Below, piece after piece: positions 32,572-41,835 of a stretch of DNA of 64,000 bases (its first letter is position 1; each line of letters begins with the position of its first letter). Both the position numbers and the translations under genes were made by a program. The stretch is from Bacteroidaceae bacterium (GTDB lineage: Bacteria > Bacteroidota > Bacteroidia > Bacteroidales > Bacteroidaceae). The stretch spans positions 1 through 64,000 of the forward strand of contig JAILKU010000001.1 in assembly GCA_024693505.1 (NCBI GenBank). The letters run 5' to 3'. The notes under the pieces are model-generated. The model was not told the DNA's origin. It saw only the letters and a program-made list of their open reading frames with translations, and searched no databases.

Positions 32572-35500
32572 ATGAAGATAGACTGTTTTATCCCCTGGAC
32601 AAGCGACGAGCAGGCTGCACAAACGCTCGAGGAACTGAGGCACGACCCTAACGTAAACGCCGTTCACCTGTTGCGCGAAGGCACTGCAGGACAGACACGC
32701 ACGCTGCGCTTTATAGCCCAGCAGGCTACGGCTCCCTACATTCTGCTGTATACAAAGTACGACACGCTCCGCCTGGGCTATCATGCCCTGACCCGCTGGC
32801 TTACCATCGCCGAAGACAGCGGAGCCACCCTGCTCTATGCCGACCATTACACGCTCACACCCGACGGAAAGCTCAGCGCCATGCCCCTGATCGACTGCCA
32901 GCTGGGGTCGGTGCGCGACGACTTCCAGATGGGCTCCCTGCTGCTCATCCGCACTAGCGCGCTGCAGCGATACGTTGCCCGGGAGGGGCTTCACGCCTAC
33001 CAGTATGCCGCGCTCTACGACCTGCGGCTCCACCTGAGCCTGGAGCGGCTCCCTCTGCACGTTGACGAGTTCCTCTATACCGAGGTGGAGCAGGACACGC
33101 GCCTGAGCGGACAGAAGCAGTTCGACTATGTCGATCCGCGTAACCGGTCGCGTCAGGTTGAGATGGAGCGCGCCTGCACTCGTCACCTGCGCGCCCTGAA
33201 TGCCTACCTGCATGGCAACGAGTGCGACGAGGTCTGCCTGGAAGACGGCGATTTCCCGGTTGAGGCCAGTGTGGTCATCCCCGTCAGGAACCGCGTCCGC
33301 ACGATAGAGGATGCCATTCGCAGCGTGCTCGGACAGGAAGCTGCATTCCCCTTCAACCTTATCGTCGTGGACAATCACAGCACCGACGGCACCACGGACG
33401 CCATCCGATCCTTCAGCAGCGACGGGCGCGTAATCCATGTCATCCCCGACCGCGACGACCTGGGCATCGGCGGCTGCTGGAATGTGGCCGTTCATAATCC
33501 CATGGCCGGCCGCTTCCTGGTGCAGCTGGACAGCGACGACCTGTACAGCAGTCCGCACACGCTGCAGCGCATCGTGGACAAGTTCTACGAGGAGCGCGCC
33601 GCCATGGTAATCGGCTCGTACCGGATGTGCGACTTCCAGCTGCAGACGCTGCCGCCCGGACTGATCGACCACCGCGAATGGACGGCCCTGAACGGCAGGA
33701 ACAATGCGCTGCGCATAAACGGGCTGGGCGCGCCCAGGGCCTTCTTCACCCCCGTCCTGCGCGAGCTGCAGGTGCCCAACACGAGCTATGGCGAGGACTA
33801 TGCCCTGGGCCTGATGATAAGCCGCCGCTACCGTATCGGCCGCATCTTTGACGAACTGTACCTGTGCCGCCGCTGGGAGGGCAATAGCGACGCAGCACTC
33901 AGCCAGGAGCGCATCAACAGGAACAACCAGTACAAGGACCACCTGCGGACGCTCGAGATCATGGCCCGCCAGCAGCTCAACCGCCAGTGGCAGCGCGACC
34001 TGTCGGCCCAGGACGTGGAGGACTTCTTCCAGAGCGAGATGGCGCAGTGGCCCGAAGCGGCGCAGCGATACAAAGACCTGCAGGAACAGGTGCAGACGCA
34101 CGAACTGCCCGTCGGCGAGGATACGACGCTCGTTGCGCAGTGGAACCCCGCCCGAATCGTGAGCACTGCGGCAGCAATCGACCCGGCAAGCATCAGCGCA
34201 CGCCCCTGCTTTCTATGCGACCACAACCGGCCGCCCCAGCAGCATAAGCTCATGACGCTGAAGCACTATCAACTCCTGCTCAATCCCTTCCCCATCCTGC
34301 CGCAGCATTTCACCATCCCGACGCGCCGGCACACCCCGCAATCGATCTACAGCCATTTCGGAACGATGCGTCAGCTGGCATGGAAGATGCCCCGGCACAT
34401 CATCTTCTACAACGGCCCGACCTGCGGCGCATCGTGCCCCGACCACATGCATCTCCAAGCCGGCAGCCGGGGTATCGTGCCGCTGGAAAAGGAATGGCTC
34501 CGGTATGAGAAGGACCTGAGGAAACTCTATCCGCTGACAGGCGAACAGACGGCCGAGGTGCAGGAGGCGGGCGATGTCAGCAGCCGCTGCGGACTCTACT
34601 ACCTGCCCAGCTACGTCTGCCCGGTGTTTGTCATCCGCAGCCTGCCCAACGAGGCCGACAGTCTGCTCTGCCAGCGCATCTACAAGGCCCTGCCAGTGCA
34701 CGACAATGAAAGCGAGCCGCGCCTGAACCTCGTCTCGTGGCGACAGAGCGGCAGTTCGGCATGGCCCGACGAGATCATCACCCTTGTATTCCCCCGCGCC
34801 AAGCACAGGCCCGACTGTTACTATGCGCAGGGCGAGGGCAAGATGATGGTGAGCCCCGGTGCATTAGACCTGTGCGGCCTGCTCATCACGCCCCGCCAGG
34901 AGGACTTCCAGCGGCTCACACCCGAGCGGGCAGAACGGATCCTGAAGGAGGTGACGATGAGCGAAGACGAGCTGCAGCCCGTCATACGGAAAGTGCAGGG
35001 ACTGAACGACGACATTCAGGAGGAGCAGGACGGACAAGACGGGCAAAGCGCGCACGGGCTGACTGCCGACGCTCCGCTCGCGGAAATGTTCGGAGGAGTG
35101 CAGCCCGATGTATCGGTAGGCATCATGAGCGCGCCGAAAATCAGCTTCCGCATGAACGGGGAATACTCGGCAAAGGGACAGCCCGTGCGGGGAGAGCAGT
35201 CGGTAGAATGCCAGGACGGCTGTGTGAAATGGCAGGATACGCTGTATCGCGAACTGACCTTCCGGCCCTCCGACAAAAAGGCCACGTTCTGCCTCCAGAA
35301 TGTAACGATCGGGCAGAACTTCCACTGGGAACGCCAGGAGAACCAGACCTTTACCGGCACCCTGCGGCTCGTCGTGGAGGAAGACAAGGTCGTCGCCATC
35401 AATATCCTGCCCGCTGAAGACTACCTTGCCAGCGTAATCAGCAGCGAGATGAAATCGTCATGCAGCCTTGAGTTCCTGAAGGCAGCAGCCGTCATAAGCC

Positions 35501-36330
35501 GGAGCTGGCTCTTCGCCCAGATGGAGAAGCGGCGCACCCGAGAAGACAATGGCACAGGCTTCTTCTCATTCTCCCGAACAGAAGAGGAACTCGTCCGCTG
35601 GTATGACAGGGAGGATCATATGCTGTTCGATGTCTGCGCCGACGACCACTGCCAGCGCTATCAGGGTGTTACCCGCGTCCTCAATCCCCAGGTCCAGCAG
35701 GCCATCGCCGCTACCCGCGGACAGATTCTCGTCAGCGAGGGCAGCATCTGCGACACACGGTTCGGCAAGTGCTGCGGCGGACGGACAAACGAGTTCCAGT
35801 ATTGCTGGGAAAATGTGCGCCACCCCTACCTGACATCTGTTGCCGATCCCTTCTGCAACATCCAGGACTCCTCCATCCTGAAACGCGTACTTAACGACTA
35901 CGACCTGGAGACGACCGACTTCTATCGCTGGCAGGTGGAGTACAGCCAGGAGGAACTCTCCAGTCTGATCAGTACCCGACTGAAGCTGGACCTCGGTTCC
36001 ATCCTGCGCCTTGAGAGCCTCGAGGCAGGTCCGGGCGGACACATCTCGCGGCTCCGCATCGTCGGCACAGAACGCAGCTTCATCGTCGGAAAGGAACTGG
36101 AGATACGCCGGACCCTGAGCCCGTCGCATCTGAAGAGCAGCGCCTTTACGGTGGAATACCTGAATGTAACAGACGGCATCCCCCAGGGCTTCAGGCTTAA
36201 CGGCAAGGGATGGGGGCACGGTGTCGGCCTGTGCCAGATCGGTGCAGCCGTAATGGGGCACAAGGGATACCCCTACCGGAAGATTCTGAGCCACTACTAC
36301 ACCGGTGCGCAGATGAAACGCCTCTACTAA
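32572..36330 (+). CDS. Glycosyltransferase family 2 / DUF4922 HIT-like / SpoIID fusion protein
   Basis: 1252 residues in several parts. Residues 1-225 look like a degenerate GT-A domain. Residues about 230-460 are a GT2 glycosyltransferase (VVIPVRNR 234-241, [11 protein letters not shown], metal site DSDD 320-323, [17 protein letters not shown]). Residues about 540-810 are DUF4922, with a HIT/GalT-like H-x-H-x-Q (His625, His627, Gln629 in CPDHMHLQA) and a CxxC (CFLC). Residues about 845-1252 are SpoIID/LytB-like ([13 protein letters not shown] with the catalytic Glu, and [13 protein letters not shown]). No signal peptide or membrane segment is visible. One chain thus carries a sugar-transfer domain, a nucleotidyl-transfer or phosphorylase-like domain and a peptidoglycan lytic domain. 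This order is recurrent in Bacteroidetes, I believe, but its function is not known to me. Confidence 0.85.
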   Translation: MKIDCFIPWTSDEQAAQTLEELRHDPNVNAVHLLREGTAGQTRTLRFIAQQATAPYILLYTKYDTLRLGYHALTRWLTIAEDSGATLLYADHYTLTPDGKLSAMPLIDCQLGSVRDDFQMGSLLLIRTSALQRYVAREGLHAYQYAALYDLRLHLSLERLPLHVDEFLYTEVEQDTRLSGQKQFDYVDPRNRSRQVEMERACTRHLRALNAYLHGNECDEVCLEDGDFPVEASVVIPVRNRVRTIEDAIRSVLGQEAAFPFNLIVVDNHSTDGTTDAIRSFSSDGRVIHVIPDRDDLGIGGCWNVAVHNPMAGRFLVQLDSDDLYSSPHTLQRIVDKFYEERAAMVIGSYRMCDFQLQTLPPGLIDHREWTALNGRNNALRINGLGAPRAFFTPVLRELQVPNTSYGEDYALGLMISRRYRIGRIFDELYLCRRWEGNSDAALSQERINRNNQYKDHLRTLEIMARQQLNRQWQRDLSAQDVEDFFQSEMAQWPEAAQRYKDLQEQVQTHELPVGEDTTLVAQWNPARIVSTAAAIDPASISARPCFLCDHNRPPQQHKLMTLKHYQLLLNPFPILPQHFTIPTRRHTPQSIYSHFGTMRQLAWKMPRHIIFYNGPTCGASCPDHMHLQAGSRGIVPLEKEWLRYEKDLRKLYPLTGEQTAEVQEAGDVSSRCGLYYLPSYVCPVFVIRSLPNEADSLLCQRIYKALPVHDNESEPRLNLVSWRQSGSSAWPDEIITLVFPRAKHRPDCYYAQGEGKMMVSPGALDLCGLLITPRQEDFQRLTPERAERILKEVTMSEDELQPVIRKVQGLNDDIQEEQDGQDGQSAHGLTADAPLAEMFGGVQPDVSVGIMSAPKISFRMNGEYSAKGQPVRGEQSVECQDGCVKWQDTLYRELTFRPSDKKATFCLQNVTIGQNFHWERQENQTFTGTLRLVVEEDKVVAINILPAEDYLASVISSEMKSSCSLEFLKAAAVISRSWLFAQMEKRRTREDNGTGFFSFSRTEEELVRWYDREDHMLFDVCADDHCQRYQGVTRVLNPQVQQAIAATRGQILVSEGSICDTRFGKCCGGRTNEFQYCWENVRHPYLTSVADPFCNIQDSSILKRVLNDYDLETTDFYRWQVEYSQEELSSLISTRLKLDLGSILRLESLEAGPGGHISRLRIVGTERSFIVGKELEIRRTLSPSHLKSSAFTVEYLNVTDGIPQGFRLNGKGWGHGVGLCQIGAAVMGHKGYPYRKILSHYYTGAQMKRLY

Positions 36331-36364
36331 GGTGCGATAGCGAGAAGACTGGCGTCCGCAGAAA

Positions 36365-36403
36365 CAGAATAATGGGTGCACGAAATGTGCATCCATTATT
36401 CTG
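36365..36403. terminator. Bidirectional terminator hairpin
   Basis: Two 17-base arms with one G/A difference (36365-36381 and 36387-36403) surround a GAAAT loop. It lies 34 bases after the fusion gene and directly at the 3' end of the minus-strand tRNA pair, so it can end transcription from both sides. Confidence 0.75.
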
Positions 36404-36477
36404 CGCTTCAGGATGGGCTTGAACCAACGACCCCATGATTAACAGTCATGTGCTCTAACCAACTGAGCTACTGAAGC
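36404..36477 (-). tRNA. tRNA-Asn (GTT)
   Basis: 74 bases on the minus strand: acceptor GCTTCAG/CTGAAGC, T8, D-arm AGCTC...GAGC, anticodon arm CATGACTGTTAATCATG with GTT, T-loop GGTTCAAGCC, and discriminator G. CCA is not encoded (CA follows the discriminator). It is identical to the copy at 36518-36591. Confidence 0.95.
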
Positions 36478-36517
36478 ATTGCCTAATCACCCAAAAAACT
36501 ATCAATTCTAAGTCCTG

Positions 36518-36591
36518 CGCTTCAGGATGGGCTTGAACCAACGACCCCATGATTAACAGTCATGTGCTCTAACCAACTGAGCTACTGAAGC
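36518..36591 (-). tRNA. tRNA-Asn (GTT), second copy
   Basis: An identical 74-base minus-strand gene 40 bases upstream of the first in transcription order. A shared promoter is at 36636-36667. Confidence 0.95.
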
Positions 36592-36635
36592 AGGGATTTC
36601 AGCACTTTTTTGTGCTTTAACCTCGAATTGCGGTG

Positions 36636-36667
36636 CAAAAGTATAGGTTTTTTTGGAAATATGCAAT
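36636..36667 (-). promoter_or_regulatory. Promoter of the tRNA-Asn pair
   Basis: Minus-strand TACTTTTG (36643-36636) is an exact TAnnTTTG, preceded at 20 bases by ATTG (36667-36664). It overlaps the promoter region of the divergent kinase gene. Confidence 0.6.
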
Positions 36668-36674
36668 ATCTTTG
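36667..36674 (+). promoter_or_regulatory. -7 box of the adenosine-kinase-like gene
   Basis: TATCTTTG stands 17 bases before the ATG at 36692; the leader is therefore very short. Its first base is also the last base of the divergent tRNA promoter -33 box. Confidence 0.55.
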
Positions 36675-36691
36675 CAAAAAAAATGAGCTAA

Positions 36692-37675
36692 ATGAAGAAA
36701 ATTATTTCAATAGGTAACGCTTTAGTCGATGTATTGGCACAACTTAAAGACGAAACGCTCCTGTCAGACCTTGTTCTTCCCAAAGGCGGGATGACACTTG
36801 TTTCCGACAGCCGGGCGAGGCTCATCGAGGAAGCGTTGCAGCCCTTTGCCCCCAAGCTGTCAACCGGCGGGTGTGCAGCCAATACGGCCAAGGCACTGGC
36901 CGGCTTACAGGCTTCTCCCGGGTTTATAGGCACGATAGGCAGCGATGAGATGGGGCGTTTCTTTGCCGGCAGCTGTGAAGCGATTGGAATCAAATCGGTG
37001 TTTTCGGAGGTCGAGGCACACACAGGCGTGGCCTACACCCTTATCACCCCGGATGGAGAGCGCACCTTCGGCACCTGTCTTGGCGCTGCGGCTATGATTC
37101 GTCCCGAGGATGTAACGCCCGAAGTGCTTTACGGCTATGACATCCTGCACGTCGAAGGCTATCTGATTCAGGACGAAGTGCTGATGGAGAAGGTGGCCCG
37201 GACAGCCAAGGAGGCAGGCCTGCTGCTCAGCCTCGACCTGGCCAGCCCGAATGTTGTCCTTGAATATCAAGATGCATTCCATAGGCTTGTTCATGACTAT
37301 TTCGACATTGTCTTTGCAAACGAAAAGGAATCCCTGGCCTATACCCAGGAGACAACGCCGGAAGCGGCACTGGAAGCGCTGGCTTCTGACTGCGGGCTGC
37401 CGGTGGTGAAGATGGGAAGCCGGGGCGCATCTGCCATGCGGAACGGGGAAAGCATCTCCGTTCCGGCCTGCCCGGTACCCGTCATTGATACGACCGGAGC
37501 CGGGGATTACTTTGCAGCCGGCTTCCTCTATGCCTTGGGTTGCAATGCCGAGCTGAGCCGGTGCCTCAGGCTTGGCGCCACTCTTGGCGAAGCTGTCATC
37601 CAGAGAATGGGGACGTCCTTGTCTGCCGACGAATGGGCACAACTCCGGCAGCGGGCCCGGGAGATCCTGGCCTGA
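36692..37675 (+). CDS. PfkB-family kinase, adenosine-kinase-like
   Basis: 327 residues. MKKIISIGNALVDVLAQL is the ribokinase-fold start, STGGCAANTAKALAGL the substrate loop, SLDLASPNVV and FANEKE the hinge region, and DTTGAGDYFAAGFLYALG the catalytic motif with the base Asp. The layout is closest to adenosine-kinase/ribokinase-type members (about 320-340 residues). It would phosphorylate a nucleoside or sugar with ATP in the cytoplasm. The S41 protease gene starts 75 bases downstream in the same direction. Confidence 0.88.
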   Translation: MKKIISIGNALVDVLAQLKDETLLSDLVLPKGGMTLVSDSRARLIEEALQPFAPKLSTGGCAANTAKALAGLQASPGFIGTIGSDEMGRFFAGSCEAIGIKSVFSEVEAHTGVAYTLITPDGERTFGTCLGAAAMIRPEDVTPEVLYGYDILHVEGYLIQDEVLMEKVARTAKEAGLLLSLDLASPNVVLEYQDAFHRLVHDYFDIVFANEKESLAYTQETTPEAALEALASDCGLPVVKMGSRGASAMRNGESISVPACPVPVIDTTGAGDYFAAGFLYALGCNAELSRCLRLGATLGEAVIQRMGTSLSADEWAQLRQRAREILA

Positions 37676-37750
37676 CAACGTGTCTAAGGCTTGAGAGCCT
37701 GAAGTTCAATCCGACCAAAGGTCATAATACATTATTATAATAACTGAAAG

Positions 37751-39397
37751 ATGAGAAATTTTACACGCGCCCTGCTGGGTCTGCTTATATTGCCCCTCAC
37801 CGCTACTGCGCAGAAGAATGAGAACCCGAATTCGGCCATCAGCCGCAACCTGGAGGTCTTCAACGATATATACAAGCAACTTGATATCTTCTACGTAGAT
37901 TCCCTCAATGCGGACACAGTCATCGGCTGGGCCATCAGATCGATGTTGCAGCACGTCGACCCCTTCACGACCTATTATCCCGAGAACGATGAGGAGCTGC
38001 GCCAGATGGCTACGGGAAAGTATGCGGGTATCGGCAGTGTGATACGCTTCCACCGGAAGGAGGACCGCGCCGTCATCAGCGAGCCCTATGAGGGCACACC
38101 CAGTCAGAAAGCGGGCATCAAGGCAGGCGACGTCATTATGTCCATTGACGGCAAAGACATCAAGGGCATGCCTACAGATCAGGTAAGCAGCATGCTGCGC
38201 GGTGAGGCGGGCACGACCTTCGAACTGCGCATAAAACGTCCGGGCGAGGAGAAGGAACGCTCCTTTACCATCACCCGCCAGACCATTCAGATGCCGCAGG
38301 TGCCTTATTATGGAATCGTTCGCCCCGGAGTAGGATATATCTACCTGACCGGCTTTACGGACGGAGCCAGCCGAGAGGTGCGTCAGGCCCTGAAAGAGCT
38401 GAAGACACAGGGGGCGCAGAGCCTGATCCTGGACCTTCGCGACAATCCGGGCGGTGCGCTGAACGAGGCGGTGGAAATAACAAACCTGTTTGTGGCGAAA
38501 GGAAAGAAGGTAGTTTCCACAAAGGGCAAGATGACCAACACAAACCGGGAATACCTTACGGCAACAGAACCCGTGGACTCGCTGATGCCGCTTGTCGTGC
38601 TCGTTGACGGCGGTTCCGCCTCGTCGTCCGAAATCGTCTGCGGCAGCCTGCAGGATATGGACCGGGCCGTCGTTATGGGTACGCGGACTTATGGCAAGGG
38701 ACTGGTTCAGATGATTCGCGACGTGCCGTATCGCGGCGACCTGAAGATCACGACGAGCCGATACTACATCCCAAGCGGACGATGCATCCAGGCCTACGAC
38801 TACCGCCATCTGAACCCGGACGGATCTGTCGGCATTGTGCCCGACAGCCTGACGAACATATTCCACACATCAGGGGGGCGGGAAGTGCGCGACGGTGGCG
38901 GCATCAAACCGGATGTGGAGGTCAGGCCCGACAGCCTGCCCACTCTCATCTACGACCTGGTCGGCAGTGAAGCGTTCTTCGACTACGCCACACAATTCAC
39001 ACAGCAGCATGCCACAATAGCCCCTCCCGGAGAGTTTCATCTCAGCGATGCCGACTATGCGGAATTTGTGAGTTATATTAAGGATGCAGGCTTTACCTAC
39101 AACCGCCGCAGCGATGAAGTGCTGAAACTGCTGAAAGACGTTGCCCGCAGGGAAGGATATTGGGATGAGGCCAAAGACGAGTTCGATGCCCTGGAGGCAA
39201 AGTTCTCCAACGATTTATCGGCCGACCTGAACCGTTTCCGCGACAAGATAGAGCCCTACGTTTGCGATGAAATAGTGCATCGCTATTACTACCAGCGAGG
39301 GGGCGCCCAGCAGCAACTGAGCAATGACCCCTGTATGGACCGGGCCTTAGAGCTGCTTTCCGACCTCAAGGAATACAATAAGATATTGGGGAAGTAA
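37751..39397 (+). CDS. S41-family C-terminal processing protease
   Basis: 548 residues. The signal peptide is MRNFTRALLGLLILPLTATA. A PDZ domain follows (about 85-165: AVISEPYEGTPSQKAGIKAGDVIMSIDG). The S41 catalytic part has LILDLRDNPGGALNEAVEI, the Ser in DGGSASSSEIV (about residue 288) and the Lys in GTRTYGKGLVQ, so the Ser/Lys dyad is present. The C-terminal 200 residues are helical, as in Bacteroidetes members. It cleaves envelope proteins in the periplasm. A small membrane-protein gene begins 24 bases after the stop. Confidence 0.92.
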   Translation: MRNFTRALLGLLILPLTATAQKNENPNSAISRNLEVFNDIYKQLDIFYVDSLNADTVIGWAIRSMLQHVDPFTTYYPENDEELRQMATGKYAGIGSVIRFHRKEDRAVISEPYEGTPSQKAGIKAGDVIMSIDGKDIKGMPTDQVSSMLRGEAGTTFELRIKRPGEEKERSFTITRQTIQMPQVPYYGIVRPGVGYIYLTGFTDGASREVRQALKELKTQGAQSLILDLRDNPGGALNEAVEITNLFVAKGKKVVSTKGKMTNTNREYLTATEPVDSLMPLVVLVDGGSASSSEIVCGSLQDMDRAVVMGTRTYGKGLVQMIRDVPYRGDLKITTSRYYIPSGRCIQAYDYRHLNPDGSVGIVPDSLTNIFHTSGGREVRDGGGIKPDVEVRPDSLPTLIYDLVGSEAFFDYATQFTQQHATIAPPGEFHLSDADYAEFVSYIKDAGFTYNRRSDEVLKLLKDVARREGYWDEAKDEFDALEAKFSNDLSADLNRFRDKIEPYVCDEIVHRYYYQRGGAQQQLSNDPCMDRALELLSDLKEYNKILGK

Positions 39398-39421
39398 TCC
39401 GTAGAACATTTTATCCGTAAG

Positions 39422-39547
39422 ATGATGAGAAGACGACATAATTTGCAAAAGGAAAACCAGAGATTTATGTTTGGAGTGGCTGCAATGGCAATAATCGTTC
39501 TGCTTGTAGCTGTTATCTTCTGGTACTGGTGCCTGCCGGCAAAATAA
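39422..39547 (+). CDS. Small single-pass membrane protein (41 residues)
   Basis: An ATG at 39422 opens 41 codons: a basic N-terminus (MMRRRHNLQKENQRF), one hydrophobic helix (GVAAMAIIVLLVAVIF) and a short tail YWCLPAK before TAA. The positive-inside rule places the N-terminus in the cytoplasm. It follows the S41 protease by 24 bases in the same direction and may be co-expressed. Support is the composition and position only; no family is recognised. Confidence 0.6.
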   Translation: MMRRRHNLQKENQRFMFGVAAMAIIVLLVAVIFWYWCLPAK

Positions 39548-39616
39548 GGTGAGGGTTATCAAAGGCACATCCTCTTTGCTTCATGCAGATACTTTGTGCT
39601 TTTGAAATTGTTCACA

Positions 39617-40150
39617 CTTGCAAAATGCAAATTTGCAAATGCAAAAATGCAAAAATGCAAAAATGCAAAAATCGGAGCAGAGAATATTGCAATATTGCAT
39701 TGCATTTGATTTTTTCTTCAAACAGAGCAGGGCTGTATAAGTGAGGTATATACTTATTATTTAATATATATTATATATAATATATTAATATATAGATATT
39801 TATATATAATATTATAATTAATTATTATCAATAAGCTAACTATCCCCCTCATCCGCTAGTTTCCCAAAAAAGTGAATGCAATGCAATATTGCAATATGAC
39901 AGCCGCTCTATATCCCTCTGTATGCTAGACCCGCCTCCAGAATTTACTAGACCCGCCTCCCGTAAAATTTATACCCGCCTCCCGTAAAAATTACACCCGC
40001 CTATAGCAAACCTACAATCCGCAGTACGCCCCATCCTCTCCCAGATGAGGGGGGTATTGCAGTTATTGCACTTATTGCAGTTATTGCAGTTTGCATTTTT
40101 GCATTTTTGCATTTTTGCATTTTGCATTTTGCAGTTATTGCATTTGCAAA
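39617..40150. repeat. Nested inverted-repeat region with AT-only core
   Basis: The outer arms are ATGCAAAAA arrays (39617-39672) and their complement (40089-40150). The inner arms are a perfect 23-bp inverted repeat (39684-39706 and 39875-39897) rich in ATATTGC/GCAATAT words. Between them, 39741-39835 is almost pure A/T. No gene is supported in the 750 bases between the small membrane protein and the OmpA gene. Confidence 0.8.
39925..40013. repeat. Tandem TAGACCCGCCTCCCG repeats
   Basis: Four imperfect units of about 22-25 bases: CTAGACCCGCCTCCAGAATT, CTAGACCCGCCTCCCGTAAA, TACCCGCCTCCCGTAAAAATT and CACCCGCCTATAGC. They match the single motifs at 3296-3330, 32245-32281 and 52106-52142. Confidence 0.8.
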
Positions 40151-40294
40151 ACTCTTGTTTTGCGGGTGAGAGCAATTTCAAAAGCACAGGTATCTGCATA
40201 AAGCAAAGAGGGCATGCCCAGCGGCACACCCTCATTGGCGTTCCCCGTACTGATGAGGGGGAAGAAATAGTCTTTTGAAACCCGTCGGGCGGAA

Positions 40295-41602
40295 TTACTT
40301 CTTGACGAACTCCACGCGCCGGTTCTTAGCCCTGCCCTCGTCCGTTCCGTTGTCGGCAATAGGTTCCTTCGAGCCTTTGCCCACAGCCGTCAGGCGGTCT
40401 GCTGCAATGCCGTTAGCCACGAGCGCTGCCACAATGGCCTCGGCCCTCTGCTGCGAGAGCTTATCGTTCAGCGCGTCGGAGCCCGTGTTGTCGCAATGGC
40501 CCTGCACCTCGAACTTGATGGAGGCATCGTCGGTCATGATCTTCGTGATGCGGTTGATCTCGCCTGTGGATTCAGGCTTGATGGTAGCCTTGCCCGTGTC
40601 GAAGGTGATGGCGTAGGTAACAATCTTTCCCTCGCTCTGCAGACGGTCGGCCAGGGGCACTGCACCCTTGGCGATGCGGATGTTGCGCCAGAAATACAAG
40701 CGCTGGTAGTCGTAGGAGCCCTTCAGTTTCAAGAACTTCGGCGCCTTGGCATTGGGGATGTTAGCTACGCGCTGGTTGTCGAAATAGACCTTGTAGGCGC
40801 GCTTGTTGAAGGAGATGGCGATGTGGTGCCAGGCATCGCGCTGGATGCCCTTGATCTCGAACTTGCCTTCGCGCCCATCGCCTGTGGGCGTTGTCCATCC
40901 ATACCAGAAAACGGCATTCTCAGCATTGTTGGAGGCATCTATTCCCATCCACAACGAGGATTCTCCACCGTCCTGTATCTCGTCTTCTGCTCCGAGGGAA
41001 ATCTCATAGCCGTTCAGGCCTGTCCCTTCGCCGTTGTTGTACTGCTTGACATAGGTTTCCTCGTCCCAGATGTAGATGTCGAGCTCAACGGTGCACTCGT
41101 CAGTCAGATACGACTTATTGTCGGCAAAGAGCGGGGTGATAGTGGCATCCTGGGTATTGATGGCCGGCTGTCCGTCGAACTCCACCACCTCGGCTGCTCC
41201 GCTGAAGGCGTCCCACATCGAGGGGAACTCGCCCAGCTTCTCGCCTGCCTGGTTGTCCTCGAAGATAATCACGTCGCCGCTGACGAAGTCGTAGTTGTTC
41301 CAGTTTACGTTGGCCTGCTTCTTCTCGGCGGGCTTTTTCTCGGCCTCCTCAGCCTGTTCTCCGTCCTGTTCGCCGGAGTCTTCAGCCTTGCCGGCCTTAT
41401 CGCCTTTCTTCTTACCAGGCAACTTACCGTTGAGCAAATCGTCGGTCGCCTTGTCCACCTCGTCTAAGGCCTTCTGCTCCGTCTTGTCCTTGACTCTCTC
41501 CAGAGCTTTCTTTCCCAATCCCTTTAAAACCGCCTGTGCACCAACCTCTTGGCTAATGCACAATGCCATCGCGAAAATGACAAAAAAATAGAGTTTTTTC
41601 AT
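40295..41602 (-). CDS. OmpA-family outer membrane protein with a lectin-like domain
   Basis: 435 residues. The signal peptide is MKKLYFFVIFAMALCISQEVGAQ. A lysine/glutamate-rich helical linker follows (about 30-95). Residues about 100-300 look like a jelly-roll (LamG-type) domain, with YDFVSGDVIIFED, TVELDIYIWDEETYV and HIAISFNKRAYKVYFDNQRV. The C-terminal 120 residues are the OmpA peptidoglycan-binding domain, with ITFDTGKATIKPESTGEINRI, VQGHCDNTGSDALNDKLSQQRA and GKGSKEPIADNGTDEGRAKNRRVEF. It anchors the outer membrane to peptidoglycan. A consensus promoter is at 41647-41678 and an upstream palindrome may be an operator. Confidence 0.87.
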   Translation of the reverse strand: MKKLYFFVIFAMALCISQEVGAQAVLKGLGKKALERVKDKTEQKALDEVDKATDDLLNGKLPGKKKGDKAGKAEDSGEQDGEQAEEAEKKPAEKKQANVNWNNYDFVSGDVIIFEDNQAGEKLGEFPSMWDAFSGAAEVVEFDGQPAINTQDATITPLFADNKSYLTDECTVELDIYIWDEETYVKQYNNGEGTGLNGYEISLGAEDEIQDGGESSLWMGIDASNNAENAVFWYGWTTPTGDGREGKFEIKGIQRDAWHHIAISFNKRAYKVYFDNQRVANIPNAKAPKFLKLKGSYDYQRLYFWRNIRIAKGAVPLADRLQSEGKIVTYAITFDTGKATIKPESTGEINRITKIMTDDASIKFEVQGHCDNTGSDALNDKLSQQRAEAIVAALVANGIAADRLTAVGKGSKEPIADNGTDEGRAKNRRVEFVKK

Positions 41603-41646
41603 CGTTATTTTTGTTCGTTAGAGGTAATAATTCACTATAAACATTG

Positions 41647-41678
41647 CAAAGATAGTATCTTTTGAGAAGTCTGACAAC
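41647..41678 (-). promoter_or_regulatory. Promoter of the OmpA-family gene
   Basis: Minus-strand TATCTTTG (41654-41647) is preceded by a 20-base spacer and GTTG (41678-41675), a close match to TTTG. Confidence 0.7.
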
Positions 41679-41689
41679 TTTCTGCAAGT

Positions 41690-41701
41690 CCCCAATTGGG
41701 G
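41690..41701. promoter_or_regulatory. Palindrome CCCCAATTGGGG, candidate operator
   Basis: A perfect 12-base palindrome 11 bases upstream of the OmpA-gene -33 box. A near-copy stands in the same position relative to the divergent lipoprotein promoter. Confidence 0.5.
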
Positions 41702-41727
41702 GATTTTTACCTTACGAAAACCAAAAA

Positions 41728-41740
41728 CTCCAATTGGGGG
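41728..41740. promoter_or_regulatory. Second CTCCAATTGGGGG site, candidate operator
   Basis: It shares the CCAATTGGGGG core with the palindrome at 41690-41701, centre to centre 38 bases. It lies ten bases upstream of the -33 box of the lipoprotein promoter. Confidence 0.5.
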
Positions 41741-41750
41741 TACATTAAGA

Positions 41751-41782
41751 CTTGCCAAAATGGAATAAAACACGTATCTTTG
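41751..41782 (+). promoter_or_regulatory. Promoter of the lipoprotein/response-regulator pair
   Basis: CTTG (41751-41754), a 20-base spacer and TATCTTTG (41775-41782). The start codon is at 41836. Confidence 0.7.
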
Positions 41783-41835
41783 CCCCACAAAACACTATTT
41801 AATTGTTAAACTTTATAATTATTACTAGCTGAATT

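Noticed and set aside
32491-34101. A 536-codon open frame antisense to the GT/HIT/SpoIID fusion gene
   Set aside because: It has no recognisable domain and is a by-product of the high-GC codon pattern of the strong gene on the other strand. The same applies to 1045-2040, 47220-48932, 50007-50954 and other long antisense frames.
39741-39835. Replication origin
   Set aside because: The AT-rich core and symmetry are suggestive, but no DnaA boxes (TTATCCACA) and no dnaA, dnaN or parAB genes are visible.
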